Below, piece by piece: positions 30,195 through 38,358 of a stretch of 39,683 nucleotides of DNA. Source of the DNA: Trueperaceae bacterium (GTDB lineage: Bacteria; Deinococcota; Deinococci; Deinococcales; Trueperaceae); NCBI GenBank assembly GCA_003567075.1, contig PXAU01000134.1, positions 1 through 39,683 on the forward strand, written 5' to 3'. The notes below the pieces were generated by a model. That model searched no databases, was not told where the DNA came from, and saw nothing but the letters and a program-made list of their open reading frames with translations. The translations under genes were made by a program, and so were the position numbers. Positions within the stretch are counted from its first letter, which is position 1. Every line of letters starts with the position of its first letter.

Positions 30195-32333
30195 TCACCG
30201 TTGGCTACGACGACGCGCCTCGGCCAGGAACGGTTCGACGCTGGCTGCCAGTTCCGGCGCCAGCGCCACGGTGCGCTCGAACGAGGCGGCCGCCTCGACG
30301 AAGCGCGCCACGCCGAGTTGCGCCATGCCGAGGTTGAAGTGCGCCTGCGGGTTCTCGGGGTTGCTCGCGACCGCCGCCTGCAGCGCGTCGAGCGCCAGGT
30401 CGAAGCGGCCCAGCTGCAGGTGGGCGAAACCGAGGTTCGACAACAGCACGTCGTTGTCGCCCAGCAGGTCGCGCGCGTCGCCGTAGGCCGCGATGGCGGC
30501 TCGCTGGTCACCCGAACGCTGCAGCGCGTACGCCTGGTAGAAGGCCAGCAGCCCCGCGTCGCCGTGCGTACGCGCGCGGGCGAAGCCGTCGGCGGCCGTG
30601 ACCCAGTCACCGGACTCCAGCGCCGAGAGCCCCTGCTCGAACGCGACCGCGGCGTCGCCTTCGAGCGCCAACGCGTCGTCGTCGCCGACGATGCGCCGCT
30701 GCTGCTCCAGGACGTTGAGCGCGCGCGCGGCGAGCGTCACGTCGGGCGCCTCGGCGCGCACCGCTTCGAGCACGGTCTGCGCCTCGGCGACGCGACCGAC
30801 GCGCCCCAGGGCGATGCCGTAGTAGGTGCGCAGCAGCGGGTCGCTCTCGCCCGCTTCGATGAGCGGCTCGAGGCGCGCGAGGGCGGTCCGGGCGCGGCCC
30901 GAGCTCAACTGCATCTCGATGATGCGGCGCTCGAGCGCGTCACTCGGTCCGAGCGCCTCGGTGAGGAGCGTCTCGGCTTCGTCCAGGCGGCCGGCGCGGC
31001 CCAGCACCGTGGCCAGCGCGTCGATCGCCACGACCGCGTCGGGCTCCATGGCCACGACCGCGCGCAGCGCCGCCTCGGCGGCCTCCAGGTCGCCCGAGGC
31101 GACCAACAGGTCAGCCTCCGCGATGGCCAGGCTGACGTTCTCCGGGAAGGCCGCGCGGCCGTCGCGCACGAACGCCAAGGCTTCGCTCCCGACCACGTCC
31201 GGGAGCTGTGCCGCCAGCGCGTACACGGCTGCCGACCGGCCGATCGGGTCGGCGACGGCCTGTTGCAGCAGCGCCAGGGCGCCGCGCGGGTCGCCTGCCG
31301 CCAGCACGGTTTCCTGCAGCGCGCGTTGGATGGCGAGCGAATCGGGCACCCGTTCGGCCGCCCTGCGCAGCGCCTGCAGGCGGCGCTGGGGGGCGGTCTG
31401 CAGGGCAGCGAGCGACAGGTGGGCGTCCACCAAGCGCGGCGCGGCCGCCACCGCGCGCTCGAGCAGCACCTGACGTTCGTCGGGGTCTTGGCGCGTGTCG
31501 GCCAGGCCGGCCAACGCCAGCGCATGTGCGGGGTTGATCGCGAGCGCGCTCTCGAAGGCGGTCGTAGCCGCCGCGTCGTCACCCACGGTGGCCAGCACGA
31601 TGCCCTCGAGGACGCGCACGTCGGCGATGTCGGGCGCAGCCGCAGCCGCCTCGCGCACGAGCCTCTCGGCCCGCTCGGCGTGCCCCTCGAGAACGGCCAC
31701 GCGGCCGGTCTCGGCGAGCAACCAGGCGCTGTCGCCGTCGAGCTCGAGCGCGGTCTCGAGGTCGTCCAAGCGGGCCCCGGGCAAGCGCGACGCGGCCACG
31801 CCGAGCGGCCCGAGGGTCGGCACCGAGGGGGCGCGCTCGAGGGCACCGCGCAGCTGTGCCAGGTCGGCCGGTGCCAGGGCGATGCCGGCGCTCTGCAGAC
31901 TGGTCTCGGCGAGCTGCCGCCACAGCCGTGCCAGCTCGCCGAGTGAACCGGTCACGTTCGACTCGCGGTCCTCGCCGTCCACGACCACGACCAGATCGAC
32001 GCTGAGCTGGCTTTGCCCGCTGATGCGCGCCAGCACGATCGCATCGGCCTGGAACAGGCGCTCGATGGCGGCGATGCCGTCGACGCCGGCCTGGTCGGCG
32101 CGTTGGAGCACGAGCAGCGCGTCGCCGACCGGTGGCGCGTAGAGGCCCTCGACCTGGTTGAAGGCCCGCTGGACGGCGGCGGCGCTCACGAGCCCGAGCG
32201 CGCCCAACGAGCGACTGGCGTCGAAGGGCAGCACCACCACGCGGGTCGGTACCGCCTGGGCGAAGGCGCTGGGCACGAGCAAGAGCAGCGTCAGCAGCGC
32301 TGTGGCGGCGGCGAGGATCGGGGTACGTTGCAT
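30195..32333 (-). CDS. Exported TPR-repeat protein with TolB-N-like N-terminal domain
   Basis: A 712-residue protein. Residues 1-26 are a clear signal peptide (ILAAATALLTLLLLVPSAFAQA). Residues 28-160 (RVVVLPFDASRSLGALGLVS ... LFQADAIVLARISGQSQLSVDLVVVVDG) resemble the N-terminal domain of TolB/FlgO-like proteins. The rest is a long TPR array of about 14 repeats, for example NVLLSNLGFAHLQLGRFDLALDAL-like units ending NPENPQAHFNLGMAQLGVARF. It is probably periplasmic and acts as a protein-binding scaffold; no enzymatic motif is seen. A TAGACT -10-like box ends 6 bases before the ATG, so it may be leaderless. hisC starts 42 bp downstream, so co-transcription is likely. Confidence 0.85.
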   Translation of the reverse strand: MQRTPILAAATALLTLLLLVPSAFAQAVPTRVVVLPFDASRSLGALGLVSAAAVQRAFNQVEGLYAPPVGDALLVLQRADQAGVDGIAAIERLFQADAIVLARISGQSQLSVDLVVVVDGEDRESNVTGSLGELARLWRQLAETSLQSAGIALAPADLAQLRGALERAPSVPTLGPLGVAASRLPGARLDDLETALELDGDSAWLLAETGRVAVLEGHAERAERLVREAAAAAPDIADVRVLEGIVLATVGDDAAATTAFESALAINPAHALALAGLADTRQDPDERQVLLERAVAAAPRLVDAHLSLAALQTAPQRRLQALRRAAERVPDSLAIQRALQETVLAAGDPRGALALLQQAVADPIGRSAAVYALAAQLPDVVGSEALAFVRDGRAAFPENVSLAIAEADLLVASGDLEAAEAALRAVVAMEPDAVVAIDALATVLGRAGRLDEAETLLTEALGPSDALERRIIEMQLSSGRARTALARLEPLIEAGESDPLLRTYYGIALGRVGRVAEAQTVLEAVRAEAPDVTLAARALNVLEQQRRIVGDDDALALEGDAAVAFEQGLSALESGDWVTAADGFARARTHGDAGLLAFYQAYALQRSGDQRAAIAAYGDARDLLGDNDVLLSNLGFAHLQLGRFDLALDALQAAVASNPENPQAHFNLGMAQLGVARFVEAAASFERTVALAPELAASVEPFLAEARRRSQR

Positions 32334-32339
32334 CGCCGG

Positions 32340-32345
32340 AGTCTA
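32340..32345 (-). promoter_or_regulatory. Leaderless-type -10 box before the TPR gene
   Basis: Minus-strand TAGACT lies 6 bases before the ATG at 32333, the spacing expected when transcription starts at the ATG itself. No good -35 is visible, and there is no Shine-Dalgarno. The same hexamer is the murA -10 box. Confidence 0.4.
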
Positions 32346-32389
32346 CACCGGAGGCAGTGAGAACACTGAGGCGCGTGCTGGTCGTGCTC

Positions 32390-32833
32390 TCAGCCCGGTT
32401 CGTCGGGGCCGCTGCGGGCGTCTGCGGTGTGGCTGTCGTGCAGGTCGAAGGCCCCCGGCAGGAGCGCGTCGACGCTCGTGCGCAGCTGCGCCTCGCCGCC
32501 GAGTCGCACGAGCCACACCTCCGCCTGCGGTGCGAACTCGTGCAGCACCTGCCGGCAGGCGCCGCAGGGGCTTGCGGGGGGATCGGTGTCGGTGACGACG
32601 ACGAGCGACTCGAAGCCGCGCGCGCCGGCGCTGGCCATGGCCTGAACGGCCGATTGCTCGGCGCAGCGCGACAACCCGTACGAGGCGTTCTCGACGTTCG
32701 CGCCCGCGTAGATGCGCCCGTCGTCCGCCAGCAGCGCCGCGCCGACGCGGAACCCTGAGTAGGGGGCGTAGGCCTGCTGCCACGCGCGGGTGGCGGCCGC
32801 GACGAGGGCGGCGGGCGGCGCGTCTCGGTTCAC
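32390..32833 (-). CDS. cdd: Cytidine deaminase
   Basis: Cdd deaminates cytidine and deoxycytidine in pyrimidine salvage. The 147-residue homotetrameric type has AYAPYSGFRVGAALL, the zinc and proton-shuttle motif CAEQSAVQAM (Cys57, Glu59) and PCGACRQVL (Cys90, Cys93). After the core there is a short extra tail (LHDSHTADARSGPDEPG). GTG 32833 overlaps the dgkA stop (GTGA). The track's 335-residue ORF is over-extended. Last gene of the nfeD-floA-phoH-ybeY-dgkA-cdd cluster; 56 bp separate it from the TPR gene. Confidence 0.95.
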   Translation of the reverse strand: MNRDAPPAALVAAATRAWQQAYAPYSGFRVGAALLADDGRIYAGANVENASYGLSRCAEQSAVQAMASAGARGFESLVVVTDTDPPASPCGACRQVLHEFAPQAEVWLVRLGGEAQLRTSVDALLPGAFDLHDSHTADARSGPDEPG

Positions 32834-33219
32834 GACAGCCACCCGGCCAGGCGCTGGAGGAGCGCCGGCCCCAGGCTCACCAAGCCGACCAGCGCGGCGG
32901 CCACGGCACTCACCAGCACGGCGCCGGCGGCCGCGTCCTTGGCCGCCCCCACCAGCGGGTGCGGGGCTGGGTGCAGGGCGTCCGCCAGGCGTTCGAACGC
33001 CGCGTTCAGCAGTTCGCTGGCGATGACCAGACCGCAGCACAGGAGCACCACGGCGGTGCCGGTGCCTAGCCACAGCGACACGGCTACGGCTGCGGCCCCG
33101 ATGACGCCCTGGATGCGCAGGTTGGGTTCGCTCCGAAAAGCCTCGTGAAGCCCGCGTCCGGCGCTCCGGAGGGCCGCGAGGAAGCCGCGCGGCGAGGGCC
33201 GTCGCGTGGCGCGGTTCAC
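32830..33219 (-). CDS. dgkA: Undecaprenol/diacylglycerol kinase (DgkA family)
   Basis: An integral membrane kinase of 129 residues. In Gram-positive type relatives it phosphorylates undecaprenol, feeding the lipid carrier for cell-wall synthesis. It has three hydrophobic helices and the family motif ASELLNAAFERLADALHP ... AAKDAAAGAVLVSAVAA with the catalytic Glu and metal-binding Asp. GTG 33219 overlaps the ybeY stop (GTGA). Gene order ybeY-dgkA-cdd is conserved from Bacillus. Confidence 0.93.
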   Translation of the reverse strand: MNRATRRPSPRGFLAALRSAGRGLHEAFRSEPNLRIQGVIGAAAVAVSLWLGTGTAVVLLCCGLVIASELLNAAFERLADALHPAPHPLVGAAKDAAAGAVLVSAVAAALVGLVSLGPALLQRLAGWLS

Positions 33220-33689
33220 GTGCCGGCCACCCGGCGAGCCTCGTCGGGCGCCGGGGGCGCCTCGAGCAGTGCGAGCACGCGCGCCTGCGCCGTCTCGAAC
33301 GGTCGCCAGCCCGCCTCGTCGACGTGGTCGAAGCCGAGCAGGTGCACCAGGCCGTGGGCGGCGAGGATGGCCACCTCGCGCCATGGGGCATGCCCATGGC
33401 GGTGCGCCTGGACCGCCGCGGTGTCGAGGCTCACGATCACGTCGCCCAGTGCCTGCACCTGCGGCATGCCGGTGTCGTCGGGCTCGTGCAGGGGGAAGGA
33501 GAGCACGTCGGTGGGGCCTGGTTCGCCCAGGTGGCGCTCGTGCAGCTCGGCCATGGCAGCGTCATCGACGAGTACCAGCGTCATCTCGCGCTCCGCGGCG
33601 CCGAGCTCGTCACCCAACCTCGCCAGCGCCCGTGCCAGCACCTCATGCCGCCGGAAGCGGCCGGTCTCGTCGAGGATCTCGACTCTCAC
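33216..33689 (-). CDS. ybeY: Endoribonuclease YbeY
   Basis: YbeY is a zinc-dependent rRNA maturation and quality-control nuclease. The 157-residue protein carries the signature HGLVHLLGFDH (His112, His116, His122), along with PTDVLSFPL and GDVIVS. GTG 33689 is the chosen start (AAGGGG 8 bases upstream), within the last 47 bases of the pgpH-type gene, so the two genes overlap out of frame. The C-terminal tail EAPPAPDEARRVAGT is disordered. Confidence 0.95.
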   Translation of the reverse strand: MRVEILDETGRFRRHEVLARALARLGDELGAAEREMTLVLVDDAAMAELHERHLGEPGPTDVLSFPLHEPDDTGMPQVQALGDVIVSLDTAAVQAHRHGHAPWREVAILAAHGLVHLLGFDHVDEAGWRPFETAQARVLALLEAPPAPDEARRVAGT

Positions 33690-35604
33690 GACGCAACCCC
33701 TTGATCTCCTCGGCGCTCGGGTAGCTGATGCGGCGGTGCAGCACGGCCGTCAACATGCGCTCGAAGGTGGTGGTGATCACCTCCAGGTCGTGGAGGTTGA
33801 GCGGGCTCTGGGACAACTGCTCGTCCTGCAGCCGCTGCTCGACCAGTCGGTCGATGAGGGCGCGGATACTCCCCTGGGTGGGGTCGGTGAGGGTCCGCGA
33901 GGCCGACTCGACGGCATCCGCGAGCAGCAGCACGGCCGTCTCCTTCGAGCGCGGGCGGGGTCCCGGATAGCGGAAGTTGAGTTCGCTCAGGCTGCCCGTG
34001 TCCTCGAGCGCGCGCTTGTAGAAGTAGGCCAGCACCGTCGTGCCGTGGTGCTCGAGCACGTACGGATCGAGCTCGCGCGGCAGCTTGTACTCGCGCAGCA
34101 GGTCGATGCCGTCACGGACGTGGCTGGTGATGATGAGGTAGGAGAGGGGCGGGCTGATGCTGTCGTGCGGGTTGTCACCGCTGAACTGGTTCTCCACGAA
34201 GAAGTGCGGCCGCCGCAGCTTGCCAACGTCGTGGTAGAGCGAGCCGACGCGCGCCATCAAGGCGTTGCCGCCGATGGCGGCCACGGCCTGCTCGACCAAG
34301 TTGGCGATGATCTGCGAGTGCTGGTACGAGCCAGGCGCCTCGAGCAGCAGGCGCTGCAGCAGCGGGTGGCTGGGACTGGACAGCTCCAGGAGTCGGAAGT
34401 CGGTCAGGAAGCCGAACACGCTCTCGGCAAGCGGCAGCAGGCCGAGAGCCACCACGCCCGCGAGCACGCCCCCGGCGACGAACAACGCGAAGGCGGTCGC
34501 CGTGCCGATCGGTGACAGGCCGCCGCCGACGAGCACCATCACGGTGAGCGCCGTGCCTCCGGCAGTGCCGCCGAGCACGCCCGCCAGGAACACCCCGCTG
34601 CGGTTGGTCACGTAGCGCACGCCGAGCACCGCGGCCAGCGACCCCGTCGCCGCTGCCAGCAGCGTCACCACCGGCGTTCCAGGCACCAAGACGGCTGTGG
34701 CTACGGCCATCCAGACGCCCCATAGGACCGCGCTGGCCTCGTCCACGAGCACCGCCACCACCAGCGGGAGCGCCAACACGAACACGAAGCTCGGCGAGAG
34801 CATCAGCGCGAAGCGCTGGAGCGCCAGCAGCGCCAGCGTGAGGCCGATCAGGAACGCGATTTGGCGCGACGAGAGGCGCACCGCCAGCCGTTCGCTGGCG
34901 TACATGGCGGGGAGGGGCAGCAGCAGCCCCAGCAGCAGGCTGCCGAACACGACCAGCACTGCCCGGCTCAACGCGTCGACCTGCGGTGAGTAGAGCCCAG
35001 CGGCTTCCAGGGTGCGGAGGTGCTCGTCGGTGATCGTCTCGCCCTCGCGCAGCACGACCTGGCCCGCCTCCAGCGCCTGGGTGCGCAGCGGCACGGCCGC
35101 CGCCGCGCCGGCACGCGCCGCCTCGGTCAGCCGTTCGTTGGGTACGGCGGTGGCGACCAGCCGCCGCTCGAGCAGGACGCGCACCTCGCGTTGCCTGTCC
35201 GCGGGCGCCGCCGCGACCGCCTCGTCGATCAGGCCGGCGAGCTCCTGCTCGCGCACACCCGAGGGGCTGCCGTAGCGGCGCGCCAGAACGTCGAAGCTGG
35301 CGTCGGGTAGCCCGATCCCCGCCAACGAACCCAGCACGACCTGCTGCAGTGTCGGGTCCATCGTGTAGATGGTGGGCACCTGCTCCCGGGCGGCTTGCCG
35401 CTCGCGTTCGGTGGCGATGCGGTCGGGCACCAGGAGATCGACCGGCGTCACGTACGACTGGGGGCTGGGATCGCCGATGGCGAGCAGCGCCGTACGCCGC
35501 TCGGCGTACACCGAGTACACCAGTCCCGCCAACGTCGCCACGACCAACGCCCAAGGCAGGACACGACGCAGCGGCATGCGACGGCGGCGGCTGGTGTCAG
35601 CCAT
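33643..35604 (-). CDS. 7TM-HD phosphodiesterase (PgpH-like, cyclic-di-AMP)
   Basis: A 653-residue membrane protein of the 7TMR-HDED/7TM/HD family, whose Listeria and Bacillus members (PgpH, YqfF) hydrolyse cyclic di-AMP. It has one N-terminal helix (about 15-34), an extracytoplasmic domain to about 215, seven hydrophobic helices to about 410, and a cytoplasmic HD domain with YQHSQIIANLVEQA, LYHDVGKLRRPHFF (HD pair), the His in IITSHVRDG, LEHHGTTVLAYFY and LLADAVESASR. ATG 35604 is preferred over the adjacent GTG 35607; it overlaps the phoH stop by 8 bp. No diadenylate cyclase gene is in the window. Confidence 0.93.
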   Translation of the reverse strand: MADTSRRRRMPLRRVLPWALVVATLAGLVYSVYAERRTALLAIGDPSPQSYVTPVDLLVPDRIATERERQAAREQVPTIYTMDPTLQQVVLGSLAGIGLPDASFDVLARRYGSPSGVREQELAGLIDEAVAAAPADRQREVRVLLERRLVATAVPNERLTEAARAGAAAAVPLRTQALEAGQVVLREGETITDEHLRTLEAAGLYSPQVDALSRAVLVVFGSLLLGLLLPLPAMYASERLAVRLSSRQIAFLIGLTLALLALQRFALMLSPSFVFVLALPLVVAVLVDEASAVLWGVWMAVATAVLVPGTPVVTLLAAATGSLAAVLGVRYVTNRSGVFLAGVLGGTAGGTALTVMVLVGGGLSPIGTATAFALFVAGGVLAGVVALGLLPLAESVFGFLTDFRLLELSSPSHPLLQRLLLEAPGSYQHSQIIANLVEQAVAAIGGNALMARVGSLYHDVGKLRRPHFFVENQFSGDNPHDSISPPLSYLIITSHVRDGIDLLREYKLPRELDPYVLEHHGTTVLAYFYKRALEDTGSLSELNFRYPGPRPRSKETAVLLLADAVESASRTLTDPTQGSIRALIDRLVEQRLQDEQLSQSPLNLHDLEVITTTFERMLTAVLHRRISYPSAEEIKGLRRESRDPRRDRPLPAA

Positions 35605-36583
35605 CACGCTCGTACGCGCGGATGATGCGCGCGACCAGCGGGTGCCGAACCACGTCGGCGTCGTCGAAGTTGACGAAGGTGAGACCCTCGATGCCGGCCA
35701 GGATCCGCTCGGCCACGTGCAAGCCGCTCTCGACGTTGCCGGGAAGGTCCACCTGGGTGCGGTCGCCGGTGACGACCACGCGGCTGTTGAAGCCCATGCG
35801 GGTCAGGAACATCTTCATCTGCTCGGGCGTGGTGTTCTGGGCCTCGTCCAGGATGATGAAGGCGTCGTTCAGCGTGCGCCCGCGCATGAACGCCAGCGGT
35901 GCCACCTCGATGGTCCGGGTCTCGAGCAACTGATCGACGCGATCGGGCGGCATCATGTCGTAGAGGGCGTCGTAGAGCGGGCGTAGGTAGGGGTCGATCT
36001 TGGCCTGGAGGTCGCCCGGCAGGAAGCCGAGGTGCTCGCCGGCCTCGACCGCAGGGCGCGTCAGGATGACGCGCTTCACCTGCCGCGAGGTGAGCGCCTG
36101 GACCGACATGGCCACCGCCAGGTAGGTCTTGCCGGTCCCGGCGGGTCCGATGCCGAAGGTGATCGGGTGCTCACGGATGGCGTTGACGTAGTGACGCTGG
36201 TTGACCGTCTTGGGGCGCGTACGCCCCGGCAGGCCGAGGCTGGGACCGTCGCGCTCCTCGGGCTCGGGTTGCTCGAACCGCCCGAGGTCGGCGTGCGCGA
36301 TCTCGGTGCCATGCACCTCGCCGCCGGCGCGGACCGTGGCCAGCAGCGAGCGGAAGGTCCGCTCGGCCTCGGCCACCGCCTCAGGCGAGCCGCTCAGGCG
36401 CACCTCGTCGCCGCGCGCGACGACCTTCGCGGCCAGACGACCGCGCAAGGCGCGCAGATGCTCGTCGTTGCGTCCGAACAGCCGGAGCGCCTCGCTGGGG
36501 CTCCGCAGCTTCAGCGTGACGCTGGTGGCGATGGCTTCCTCCGGTTCCGGTACGCCACCGGATCGCTCAACACCAGGTGCCAC
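35597..36583 (-). CDS. phoH: PhoH-like ATPase
   Basis: PhoH family NTPases act in RNA metabolism and often neighbour ybeY. The 328-residue protein has an N-terminal KH-like region (about 20-85), Walker A GIGPAGTGKTYLA (about 144-156), ILTRPAVEAGEHLGFLPGDLQ, Walker B FIILDEAQNT (about 242-251) and VVTGDRTQVDLP. GTG 36583 has a good GGAAGGGG upstream, but sits 73 bp inside the end of the upstream gene. A GGAGG followed after 5 bases by an in-frame ATC at 36532 is an alternative start that would begin just at the conserved SVTLKLRSPSEAL. Confidence 0.94.
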   Translation of the reverse strand: MAPGVERSGGVPEPEEAIATSVTLKLRSPSEALRLFGRNDEHLRALRGRLAAKVVARGDEVRLSGSPEAVAEAERTFRSLLATVRAGGEVHGTEIAHADLGRFEQPEPEERDGPSLGLPGRTRPKTVNQRHYVNAIREHPITFGIGPAGTGKTYLAVAMSVQALTSRQVKRVILTRPAVEAGEHLGFLPGDLQAKIDPYLRPLYDALYDMMPPDRVDQLLETRTIEVAPLAFMRGRTLNDAFIILDEAQNTTPEQMKMFLTRMGFNSRVVVTGDRTQVDLPGNVESGLHVAERILAGIEGLTFVNFDDADVVRHPLVARIIRAYERDG

Positions 36584-37347
36584 AGCATCCCCTTCCGGAA
36601 CGAGCTGGGATCCACGGTGACCAGGTCGTCGGCGCGCAACCGCGCGACCTCACGCGCGCGCCGCTCCGATCCGCTCGACAACCTGGTCCGGGACGGACGC
36701 TCCACTTCGAGCGCCGGCGCGTCGTCAGATAGGGAGGCGCGCCGCGCCGACGTGCCTCGGTTCCACGGGGCGGGCGGCCGCTCGCTCGCCTTCGGGAAGG
36801 GGTCGCGCGCCGCTCGTGGGCGTCGAGGTTGGTCGGCGCGGGCATCCGGGATGGGTTTGCTGGGGGGTGCCGGCGTGGCGATCGTGCGTTGCGCAGGAGG
36901 GCTGGCCGACTGGCTCGAGGCCTGGGCACGAGCCTGGCCCGCGCGCTGGCTGCTGTCCTGGCTCGCGCTCGCGCCGGCCCCACCAGCACCGCTGGCCTCG
37001 CGCACGCGCCTGCGCGCCTCCTCGAGCCGCTCGGCCAGTTCTGCGAACGGATCACCTTGGCGTCGCTGACGCCCCGTGTCGGTCGCGGTCTGTGCCGAGG
37101 GCGCGGCACGCTCAGCGCCGGCACGCTCCTCGCGCGCACGCGTCTCGCGCTCGCCCGCCGCCGCCGGGCCGCCGGCCCGGCCGGCCTGCGGCGCGCGCGG
37201 CTGCGTCGCCGCCGACGGGCGCTGGCGGCCGGGCTGGGGCGCACCCGGGGGCGCGCCCCCACGACCGCGCTGCTGCAACCGGTTCAGCAGGGGCAACCCG
37301 ATGAACACGATGAACAGCAGGAGGGCGAACAGGTCGTCGAAGCTCAA
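36511..37347 (-). CDS. Unknown single-pass membrane protein between floA and phoH
   Basis: I do not recognise the family. The 278-residue product has an N-terminal membrane helix (FDDLFALLLFIVFIGLPLLNRL) and a long Arg/Ala/Gln/Pro-rich disordered stretch with a short charged helix (DPFAELAERLEEARRRVREA). It ends in an ordered-looking block (LRADDLVTVDPSSFRKGMLWHLVLSDPVAYRN). The start is TTG 37347, 10 bp after the floA stop; the GAGGAG ribosome-binding site is rather far (about 12 bases). The C-terminal tryptophan block is the part most likely to be conserved. In Bacillus this position holds yqfB, yqfC and yqfD, none of which this resembles clearly. Confidence 0.72.
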   Translation of the reverse strand: MSFDDLFALLLFIVFIGLPLLNRLQQRGRGGAPPGAPQPGRQRPSAATQPRAPQAGRAGGPAAAGERETRAREERAGAERAAPSAQTATDTGRQRRQGDPFAELAERLEEARRRVREASGAGGAGASASQDSSQRAGQARAQASSQSASPPAQRTIATPAPPSKPIPDARADQPRRPRAARDPFPKASERPPAPWNRGTSARRASLSDDAPALEVERPSRTRLSSGSERRAREVARLRADDLVTVDPSSFRKGMLWHLVLSDPVAYRNRRKPSPPASR

Positions 37348-37357
37348 GCTGCGATCA

Positions 37358-38326
37358 CTACTCCTCGGAGTCGCTGGCCTTGGCGATGTTCTTGCGCATG
37401 TCGGTGTCGGACTGGATGTTGCGCAGGTTGTAGTAGTCCATCACCCCGAGGTTGCCGGCCTTGAAGGCGTCGGCGATGGCCAGCGGAATCTGGGCCTCGG
37501 CCTCGACCACCTTCGCCCGCATCGCTTCGACGTGCGCTCGGTTCTCCTGCTCGGCCGCGACGGCCATCGCGCGGCGTTCCTCCGCCTTGGCCTGCGCGAC
37601 GCGCTTGTCGGCCTCGGCCTGATCGGTCTGCAGTTCGGCCCCGATGTTGCGGCCGACGTTGACGTCGGCGATGTCGATGGACAGGATCTCGAAGGCCGTG
37701 CCGGCGTCGAGGCCCTTCGACAACACCGTCTTGGAGATGACGTCGGGGTTCTCGAGCACGCGCTTGTGGGTGTCGGTCGAGCCGATCGACGAGACGATGC
37801 CTTCGCCGACACGCGCGATGATCGTCTCCTCGCCGGCGCCGCCGACCAGGCGTTCGAGGTTCGCGCGTACGGTGACGCGCGCGGTGCTGATCAGCTCGAT
37901 GCCGTCCTTGGCGACGGCCGAGACGTTCGGCGTCTGGATCACGCGCGGGTTGACCGACACCTTCACCGCGTCGAGCACGTCACGGCCGGCAAGATCGATG
38001 GCAGCGGCGCGGTCGAACGGCAGGGCGATACGAGCCTTGTCGGCCGCGATCAGGGCGTCGACGACGCGGTCGACGTTGCCACCGGCGAGGTAGTGCGCCT
38101 CGAGCTGGTTCTGCTCCACGTCGAGTCCGGCCTTGTCGGCCTTGATGAGCGGCAGGATGATGCGGTGGGGCGGCACGCGCCGCAGCCGCATCGCGACCAG
38201 GCTGACCAGCGACACCTTCACGCCGGCCGCGACGGCCGAGACCCACAGGCCCACGGGCACGACCGTGAACAGGATGAGGAAGAAGAGGACGACCGCGCCG
38301 GCGATCAGCAGGATTCCGATGTCCAT
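37358..38326 (-). CDS. floA: Flotillin-like protein FloA
   Basis: FloA (YqfA) scaffolds fluid membrane microdomains with its partner NfeD. The 322-residue protein has an N-terminal hydrophobic hairpin ([24 protein letters not shown]), [25 protein letters not shown], the SPFH/band-7 region (about 110-215) and a helical region rich in Ala and Glu ([24 protein letters not shown]), ending [13 protein letters not shown] 38326 follows an AGGAG by 11 bases. The nfeD gene lies 32 bp upstream, the standard pairing. Confidence 0.95.
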   Translation of the reverse strand: MDIGILLIAGAVVLFFLILFTVVPVGLWVSAVAAGVKVSLVSLVAMRLRRVPPHRIILPLIKADKAGLDVEQNQLEAHYLAGGNVDRVVDALIAADKARIALPFDRAAAIDLAGRDVLDAVKVSVNPRVIQTPNVSAVAKDGIELISTARVTVRANLERLVGGAGEETIIARVGEGIVSSIGSTDTHKRVLENPDVISKTVLSKGLDAGTAFEILSIDIADVNVGRNIGAELQTDQAEADKRVAQAKAEERRAMAVAAEQENRAHVEAMRAKVVEAEAQIPLAIADAFKAGNLGVMDYYNLRNIQSDTDMRKNIAKASDSEE

Positions 38327-38358
38327 GTGGTGATGCGCTCCTTATGCGAACTGAGGTG

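Noticed and set aside
29973-31946. 657-aa plus-strand ORF
   Set aside because: Antisense to hisC and the TPR gene; Arg/His-rich shadow.
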